40,859 bases of DNA from Alphaproteobacteria bacterium (GTDB taxonomy: Bacteria; Pseudomonadota; Alphaproteobacteria; Bin65), in NCBI GenBank assembly GCA_021776685.1, contig JAJFFJ010000158.1:1-40859 (forward strand). The letters run 5' to 3'. Position 1 is the stretch's first letter. Each line of letters opens with the position of its first letter. The translations under genes were made by a program, and so were the position numbers. Of the stretch, positions 35,034 to 40,859 are shown piece by piece. Under the pieces are notes generated by a model. The model worked only from the letters and a program-made list of their open reading frames with translations. It had not been told where the DNA came from and did not search any database.

Positions 35034-38000
35034 ATGGCTGCTCATAACGACTCCACTCCGGGCACCCCGAACAGCAACGGCAACGAGACTGCCGAAAATC
35101 GCAGTTCGGAAAGCGTCGGCGACATGTTCGCCCAGAAGGTATCGACCATTACGGTGCCGGCGCCGGATGCCAACAAGGTGATCACCATCAAGGTGGAAGC
35201 CGGGCGCACCCTGCAGCTCAAATTCAACAACCCCGACGTGGTCAAGCGCGAGGTCGTCGACGATGACCTGGTGCTGCTGTTCAAGAATGGCGGCAAGGTT
35301 GTCCTGCAGGACTATATGGAAGCCTTCGGCCTGATGGCCGACATCCCCACCAAGGTTGTCCAGGCCGATGGCAAGAGCTTCCTGCTGCCGGATCTGCTGG
35401 ATGTGGCGTCTGGCCCGGGCAAGCCGTCGACCCCCTCCGGCCGTTCAGATACGGCCGACGTTGTCAGCACGCCCATCACTGTCGACCGGCCCGGCGAAGG
35501 CCAGGACAAGGTCGTCACCATGCGCTTCGGGCGCGGTGTTAAATTCAATTTCAATTCCGGGGACGTTGCCGCCTCAAAACTTGACAGCGACGGCAATCTG
35601 ACCCTCAGCTTCAATGACGGCGGGTCGATCAAGCTGGTGGGCTGGCAGGCCGTTGCCGCCAAGGCGTCGCTCACGGCGATCTTCAATGACAAGTCCATTG
35701 CGCTGATTGAACTGCCGAATACAGCCGCAGGCGATGACCTGGCGCTGGATGGCACCAACAATTTCGGCGCCGCGGACGTGGGCGCCATTGGCCCTGGCAT
35801 CGACCATCTGGGGCCCCTGGGCAATGAATTGCTCCGCTTCGGCACAGTCGATCCTGATCCGACGATCTTCGGAACTCCGGGACCGCGCACGCCGCCGCCT
35901 CCGGGTGCTAACCCGCCGGTGGTGCTGCCACCAGTGATTGGTGGTGGGCCTGTGGTCGCGCCACCCGTCATCGTCATCAACTCGCCGATTGCGGAAGATG
36001 CGCAGCCGGGCGCGCCGTCGCCGGTGACGTTCACGCTCAACACGCAGAATGTGGACGACGAGCTGGTCTTTTTCCGCATGGGAAATATCGAGGGCGACTG
36101 GACCGTCGTCAGCACCTCAGCCAATGTGGCGACCAGTAGCATTGTTGTCGGCGTGGACCCGAACAACGCGGGCAAGCAGCAGGTTGTCTTCACCTTCGAC
36201 CTGGGTGCAAATCCCGGTCTTGATACCGCGGAAGTCACCGTCAACTTTGCCCTGACGGCCGTTTCAATTCAAGATTCTGATGTGGATGACGGGGTCATCC
36301 TGCACGCCCAGACGCGGGACACGACCAGTCCTGCGGTCGTCGCCAATACCTATGGCTCACATGTCATCCAGATTGATGCGATCCTGGATCATTTTGTCGA
36401 TCCTCTGCAGACGGCAGTGCCGACCACGAATACCAACGGCGCCGTCGCCATCGACCTGAATCTGGATTCAAACGGAACAATGACGGCCTTTACCGGCGCC
36501 AACAACGGTGGCTTTGACACCGATGGTTCCGAGCGGGTGACGAGCCTCAAGATCACGATTTCCGATACAGCCGGAACTGTTTCGCTGGGCGCAGGCGCGC
36601 CGGCCGGCGTATTCCAGATCGACAATCTGGGCGGCGGCGTATTTGAACTCAAGGCCCTGGGTGGCGGCGCGCTGACCACAGTCACAATCGCAAATGTCAT
36701 GGATGCCATCGACGACCTGGAATACCAGGCGTCGGCTGGTTTCGGCGGCACCATGAACGGCACGCTGGAAGTCACCACAGCGGAAACTCTGACAGGCGCG
36801 GGCAGTGTCTTTTCACCCCTGCCGCCGGCCCCACCGACTCCGGGTACAGAGGGTATTCCCGGTGTGGTTCCCGCAGGCGACATCGTGGCCTCCTTCGGCC
36901 CCGCTGTGACGGAAGAAAACCTGCTTGACGATTCGGTCACGGACTCGGTGAACTTCCAGGTCAATGTCCGTCAGCCGGAATGGACCATTATGGGCCCCGG
37001 CACGGTGACCGAGGGGACGCTGCTGGCGCCGCTCTATACCCTGGACGTTGCCAACCTGACCCCCAATCTGCTGGGCGCAGGCGAAACGATCTCGCTCGAC
37101 CTGACGCTTAATCTGCCAGGTGGCGTTGCAGGCGCGGAGGCGGCCGATTTCATTCAGTCCTTTGTGGCCGATGTGACCACCGCGCTTGGCCCGCTCAATG
37201 TGGGTGTCGCCGATCTTGGTGGCGGTCTGAATCTGCGGCTGACTTTCAACAATACAGTTGCCGTGAATTCCTTCCCGTTCGATTTGCCGACATTCGATGA
37301 CACAATCTTCGAGGGCAACGAGAATTTCTCCGTCACAATCTCGAACCCAATGGTCAATGCCGGCGCCGGCGGCGCGATTGTTGGCGGCCCGACGATCAAC
37401 ACCACGATCATCGACAATGATGGGGCGCCCATCGTCACCATTGGCGACGCGACGGTTGTCGAGGGCGCCAATCTCGATTTCACAGTCACATTGTCGAATC
37501 CGAGCGCGGAAACCATCACCCTCAACATGGGCACAACCAATGGCACGGCCACGGGTGGTGTCGATTTCCTGACTCTGCCGATGCAGATCAATGTTGCAGG
37601 TGGCGGGTTTGTGCCGACTACGGCGATCACATTCGCCCCCGGGGAAACCTCCGCCGTTGTGCGCATCAACAGCTTCGACGATGCTTTCGTGGAAGGCGAC
37701 GAGACTTTCACACTACAGGTGAATTCCGTTGGCGTCGGCACAGTTGGCAATTCGTCGGACACCGGGCTCGGTACGATTCAGGACAATGATGTTCTGACGC
37801 CTGACGTGGCGATTTCGGACGCCGCCAATACCGAAGGCGGCTTCCTCGACTTTAACGTCACTCTCACTCAGTCGCCGGCCGCGGCCGTGACGCTGCAGAT
37901 GGCGCTCGCGGATGTGACCGCAACAGGTGGCGCCGCGCCATTAGTCTTCCCTGAGGACTATCAGAACACTAACGTTCTGGTCAGCGTGAATGGCGGCCCA

Positions 38001-40859
38001 TTCGTAGCAACTGCACTCAATCAGGTAACCTTCGGCGCAGGACAGCAGAATGCCATCGTCCGCATCGCCACAAACGACGACACGGTCTTTGAAGGCAACG
38101 AAACCCTGACACTTAGTGTCAGCAACGTGGTTGCCGGCACCGTCGGAAACTTTGCCGACACTGGGACCGGCACGATCCTCGACAACGACGGTGCGCCGGA
38201 CTTCACAATTGGCGACGCCCAGGCAATTGAGGGCAATCCCCTCGATTTCGCCGTCACCATGTCGAACGCGAGCGCCACGCCGATCCAGCTGACATTTGGC
38301 ACCTTCAATGGCTCAGCCACCGCCGGTCTGGATTTCGATGCAGTTAATCTGGATGTCAGCTTCGACGCTGGCGCAACATTCGTAAATCTTGTGGGTGGCC
38401 AGGTTACGATTCCTGCGCTGACCACCAGCTTCATCATCCGGGTCGACTCGCTGACCGACATGCTGGTCGAAGGCAATGAGAATTTCTCCCTGGGGATCAC
38501 AGGCGTCATCAGCGGTACAGTTGGCAGCACCGCGGATACCGGAGCAGGTACGATTGTCGATGCGCCCAATGTGACCATTGGCGATGCGGCGATCACGGAA
38601 GGTGGCTTCCTGGATTTCGCCGTGACGCTTTCGAGCGCATCAACGGCTGTCATCGATCTCGAAATGATCGCCAACGATCTGACGGCGACCGGCGGCACCG
38701 CGCCATTGGCCTTCCCCGAAGATTTTGACAGGACGTTATTCCAGGTCAGCTTCGACGGCGGCGCCACATTTAATCCTTCGCCTGGCGGCAACCGGATCAC
38801 TTTCGCCGCCGGCCAGACCGCGGCGATCCTTCGAGTTGCCACCAATGACGACAACGTCTTCGAAGGCGCCTTCGAGACCATGCAGTTGGCCGTCAACAAT
38901 GTGCTTCTCGGCACCGTGGGCTCAAGTGCGGACACCGGCACCGGCTTTATCATCGACAATGACACGGCGCCGGTCGTGACAATTGGCAATGCGTTGGCGA
39001 CAGAAGGCAATCCGCTCGACTTCTCCGTCAATCTGTCCAATCCCAGCCAGCAGGCGATCACGCTGCAGATGGGCACGGTCGATGGCACGGCCACCGGCGG
39101 CCCGGTTAACGCTCCGCCAAATACATTCGACTTCGAAAACATCAATTTCGAAGTCAGCCTCGACGGTGGCACGACCTTCAATCCTGCGCCAGGCGGCAAT
39201 CAGCTGACCTTCCCGTCCGGTATGACGTCGGCCATCGTGCGCGTCGATTCCTTCACGGACACGCTCTCGGAACTGGATGAAGCATTCATTCTGAGGGTCG
39301 AAAGTGTGGTTGCTGGTACGATCGGTAGCTCAAACGTCGGCATCGGTACGATCCCGTCTGTGCAGCCGCCGGTTATCGTCATCAACAGCCCGATTGCGGA
39401 AGACGCGCAACCGGGTTCGCCGTCTGCGGTGACCTTCACCATCAGCACTCAGACGCCCGATGACGAACTCGTCTTCTTCCGGATGGGTAACATCGAGGGC
39501 GACTGGGACGTCGTCAGCACGTCCTCCAACGTTGCGACGACGAGCATTGTCACGGGCGTAGATCCCAACAATGCCGGTAAGCAAGAGGTCGTATTCACCT
39601 TCGATCTGGGCGCAAGTCCGGGCCTGGATTCCGCTGAAGTGACGGTCAATTTCGCCTTGGTCGATCTGACGATCCAGGATTCGGATATCGACGACGAGGT
39701 GATTCTGCACGCGCAGACGCGGGACGAAAATGCGCCGACAATCCTGGCCAATACTTATGCGTCGCACGTTATCCAAATCGACGCGATTTTGGATGACTAT
39801 GTCGATGTTTCGCAGGCTGGTGCTCCGGTCACGACATCCGGGTCGACGGTTGCTTTGGGCCTGTCTTCAGCACTCGCTGGTACTGGCTTCACCGGGGCCG
39901 GCAATGGCGGGCTGGACACCGATGGTTCGGAGCGGGTGACCGGTGTGGCAATCACTTTGTCGGACGTGGCTGGCACGGTTGTTCTTGGCGCTGGTACGCC
40001 TGCAGGTACCTTCCAGATCAACAACAACGGCGGCGGCAACTTCGAGCTCCGTGCGCTTGGCGGCGGCACGCTCGACACGATTACTGTTGCTGATGTTCAG
40101 TCGGCGATCGCCAACCTGGAATACATGGCGTCAGGTGGCTTTGCCGGCGTCATGAACGGTACGATCAACACGACCACATCGGAAGTACGTACAGGCGCCA
40201 GCATATTCAGTCCGCTGCCGCCGGCAGCGCCGACGCCTGGGACGGACGGCGTGCCAAATCCCCTGGGCCCGGACGATATTTCCGTTTCCGCGGGACCTGC
40301 TGTCGATGAGGAAAATACGCTCGACGACAGCTTCGTCGATAACCAGGCGTTCTCGGTGACGGTGAACTCGGCTGTTACACCAGTGTTCACGATCAACGAC
40401 GTGATCGTTGACGAGAGCGCAGGAACGGCGACGTTCACGGTGTTCCGCGCGGGCGACCTGACGGCGGCCTCCTCGGTGAACTTCACCACCAATGACAGCA
40501 CGGCGACGCAGCCTGGCGATTACACGACGGTCATAAACACACTGAACTTTGGTGCGGGTGTTGGCTCGCTGACGATCACGGTGCCGATCATCGACGATGT
40601 GATCGCGGAAGCAACTGAGCAGTTTACTATTGATCTGTCGGGCGCCGTGAATGGGACGATTGTGGACAGCCAGGGCGTGGGCGTCATTCTTGACGACGAT
40701 GCAGCGGTGCTGCCGCGTATCTTCATCTCCGACGCGGTTGCGCTGGAGAATGCCGGCACGATGACGTTCACGGTGACGCGGACGGGTACTGTTGGCCAGC
40801 TGAACCAGGCGTCGAGCGTTGACCTGACGACGGTTGAAGGCAGCGCCACGGATCCTGAG
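35034..40859 (+). CDS. giant LapA-like Calx-beta adhesin, 3' end outside window
   Basis: The frame is open from the ATG at 35034 to the last base, 1942 codons, with no stop. There is no Sec signal peptide, as expected for a type I substrate. Residues 48-99 and 159-210 are two copies of a beta module (KVITIKVEAGRTLQL and KVVTMRFGRGVKF). Thr230-Ala-Ala-Gly233 follows, matching the TAAG site cut by LapG in LapA, then a Pro-rich linker (about 281-312). Next comes a ~297-residue module present twice, a degenerate Calx-beta-like unit and five clear Calx-beta domains between the copies (marks: VEGNExF, GTVGxxADTGxGTIxDND), and two more Calx-beta domains at the end. Calx-beta repeats bind Ca2+. It was probably kept on the cell surface by the TolC and HlyD proteins encoded nearby. 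The C-terminal secretion signal is not visible. Confidence 0.88.
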   Translation, partial: MAAHNDSTPGTPNSNGNETAENRSSESVGDMFAQKVSTITVPAPDANKVITIKVEAGRTLQLKFNNPDVVKREVVDDDLVLLFKNGGKVVLQDYMEAFGLMADIPTKVVQADGKSFLLPDLLDVASGPGKPSTPSGRSDTADVVSTPITVDRPGEGQDKVVTMRFGRGVKFNFNSGDVAASKLDSDGNLTLSFNDGGSIKLVGWQAVAAKASLTAIFNDKSIALIELPNTAAGDDLALDGTNNFGAADVGAIGPGIDHLGPLGNELLRFGTVDPDPTIFGTPGPRTPPPPGANPPVVLPPVIGGGPVVAPPVIVINSPIAEDAQPGAPSPVTFTLNTQNVDDELVFFRMGNIEGDWTVVSTSANVATSSIVVGVDPNNAGKQQVVFTFDLGANPGLDTAEVTVNFALTAVSIQDSDVDDGVILHAQTRDTTSPAVVANTYGSHVIQIDAILDHFVDPLQTAVPTTNTNGAVAIDLNLDSNGTMTAFTGANNGGFDTDGSERVTSLKITISDTAGTVSLGAGAPAGVFQIDNLGGGVFELKALGGGALTTVTIANVMDAIDDLEYQASAGFGGTMNGTLEVTTAETLTGAGSVFSPLPPAPPTPGTEGIPGVVPAGDIVASFGPAVTEENLLDDSVTDSVNFQVNVRQPEWTIMGPGTVTEGTLLAPLYTLDVANLTPNLLGAGETISLDLTLNLPGGVAGAEAADFIQSFVADVTTALGPLNVGVADLGGGLNLRLTFNNTVAVNSFPFDLPTFDDTIFEGNENFSVTISNPMVNAGAGGAIVGGPTINTTIIDNDGAPIVTIGDATVVEGANLDFTVTLSNPSAETITLNMGTTNGTATGGVDFLTLPMQINVAGGGFVPTTAITFAPGETSAVVRINSFDDAFVEGDETFTLQVNSVGVGTVGNSSDTGLGTIQDNDVLTPDVAISDAANTEGGFLDFNVTLTQSPAAAVTLQMALADVTATGGAAPLVFPEDYQNTNVLVSVNGGPFVATALNQVTFGAGQQNAIVRIATNDDTVFEGNETLTLSVSNVVAGTVGNFADTGTGTILDNDGAPDFTIGDAQAIEGNPLDFAVTMSNASATPIQLTFGTFNGSATAGLDFDAVNLDVSFDAGATFVNLVGGQVTIPALTTSFIIRVDSLTDMLVEGNENFSLGITGVISGTVGSTADTGAGTIVDAPNVTIGDAAITEGGFLDFAVTLSSASTAVIDLEMIANDLTATGGTAPLAFPEDFDRTLFQVSFDGGATFNPSPGGNRITFAAGQTAAILRVATNDDNVFEGAFETMQLAVNNVLLGTVGSSADTGTGFIIDNDTAPVVTIGNALATEGNPLDFSVNLSNPSQQAITLQMGTVDGTATGGPVNAPPNTFDFENINFEVSLDGGTTFNPAPGGNQLTFPSGMTSAIVRVDSFTDTLSELDEAFILRVESVVAGTIGSSNVGIGTIPSVQPPVIVINSPIAEDAQPGSPSAVTFTISTQTPDDELVFFRMGNIEGDWDVVSTSSNVATTSIVTGVDPNNAGKQEVVFTFDLGASPGLDSAEVTVNFALVDLTIQDSDIDDEVILHAQTRDENAPTILANTYASHVIQIDAILDDYVDVSQAGAPVTTSGSTVALGLSSALAGTGFTGAGNGGLDTDGSERVTGVAITLSDVAGTVVLGAGTPAGTFQINNNGGGNFELRALGGGTLDTITVADVQSAIANLEYMASGGFAGVMNGTINTTTSEVRTGASIFSPLPPAAPTPGTDGVPNPLGPDDISVSAGPAVDEENTLDDSFVDNQAFSVTVNSAVTPVFTINDVIVDESAGTATFTVFRAGDLTAASSVNFTTNDSTATQPGDYTTVINTLNFGAGVGSLTITVPIIDDVIAEATEQFTIDLSGAVNGTIVDSQGVGVILDDDAAVLPRIFISDAVALENAGTMTFTVTRTGTVGQLNQASSVDLTTVEGSATDPE
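35964..36860 (+). repeat. ~299-residue adhesin module, copy 1
   Basis: It runs from PVIVINSPIAEDAQPG to SPLPPAPPTPGTEGIP. The same module recurs at 39369-40256. Marker stretches shared by both are DDELVFFRMGNIEGDW, GVDPNNAGKQ, AEVTVNFAL and SHVIQIDAILD. Many codons differ synonymously between the copies. Confidence 0.85.
37425..39365 (+). repeat. five tandem Calx-beta domains
   Basis: Units start at about 37425, 37798, 38196, 38569 and 38970, each near 125-135 residues. Each opens with (V/F)(T/A)I(G/S)(D/N)A followed by (T/I)EG, and closes with GT(V/I)G, DTG and in most cases DND. Alternate units share features: units 2 and 4 have TEGGFLDF and a FPED insert, units 3 and 5 have EGNPLDF. Confidence 0.85.
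39369..40256 (+). repeat. ~296-residue adhesin module, copy 2
   Basis: It matches copy 1 from PVIVINSPIAEDAQPG to SPLPPAAPTPGTDGVP and is three residues shorter. The distance between the copies is 3405 bases. A full-length protein could contain more such superunits beyond the window. Confidence 0.85.

Noticed and set aside
35312-39776. Long minus-strand open frames opposite the adhesin (up to 392 codons)
   Set aside because: They mirror the adhesin frame, are built of low-complexity Ser/Pro/Val sequence with no family pattern, lack ribosome sites and follow the repeat period of the real gene.

Overview
The window is GC-rich DNA that looks alphaproteobacterial. The signs are HspQ, CtrA-type TTAA-N7-TTAA boxes, an MmsA-type dehydrogenase, a beta-oxidation operon under a TetR regulator, and short Shine-Dalgarno leaders. 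The genus cannot be fixed from the sequence alone. No tRNA, rRNA, insertion sequence, prophage or CRISPR array was seen.

Bases 1-8200 hold ordinary metabolic genes: the end of a GNAT acetyltransferase with a coupled hypothetical protein, a short-chain dehydrogenase with an altered active site, a cupin, an ETHE1-like metallo-hydrolase, a secreted trypsin-like protease, an M15-like protein, methylmalonate-semialdehyde dehydrogenase (mmsA) and tRNA-dihydrouridine synthase (dusA).

Bases 8230-16200 form a probable diffusible-signal-factor (DSF) quorum-sensing locus. It holds a receiver-first histidine kinase, an RpfC-like membrane hybrid kinase with a C-terminal Hpt domain, a convergent RpfF-like DSF synthase with both catalytic glutamates, an alpha/beta hydrolase, and a long-chain acyl-CoA ligase comparable to RpfB. 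The rpfF/hydrolase intergenic region carries four GTTAAC boxes spaced exactly 11 bp apart, which reads as overlapping CtrA sites. No RpfG is present in the window.

Bases 16212-19544 (minus strand) encode a secreted CARDB-like protein and a LemA/DUF2207 pair. Bases 19545-19976 contain a possible leader peptide, a cluster of four hairpins that may be an unannotated RNA, and the promoter and operator of a tetR gene. That gene heads a fatty-acid beta-oxidation group (thiolase, a hydroxyacyl-CoA dehydrogenase/enoyl-CoA hydratase fusion, acyl-CoA dehydrogenase), followed by hspQ.

Bases 26480-40859 are a type I secretion and adhesin locus. It has two tandem HlyD adaptors and a LapB-like ABC exporter (with an extra ~340-residue Pro/Ala-rich N-terminus and Gln in place of the H-loop His) on the minus strand. 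On the plus strand are a TolC-family outer-membrane protein and the first 1942 codons of a giant Calx-beta adhesin that runs off the window. The adhesin has a duplicated N-terminal beta module followed by a Thr-Ala-Ala-Gly motif like the LapG cleavage site of LapA, and a ~297-residue module present twice, with about 840 residues of mainly Calx-beta sequence between the copies. TTAACC motifs resembling CtrA half-sites also occur upstream of this locus, so cell-cycle control, DSF signalling and surface adhesion may be linked in this organism. That link is inference.
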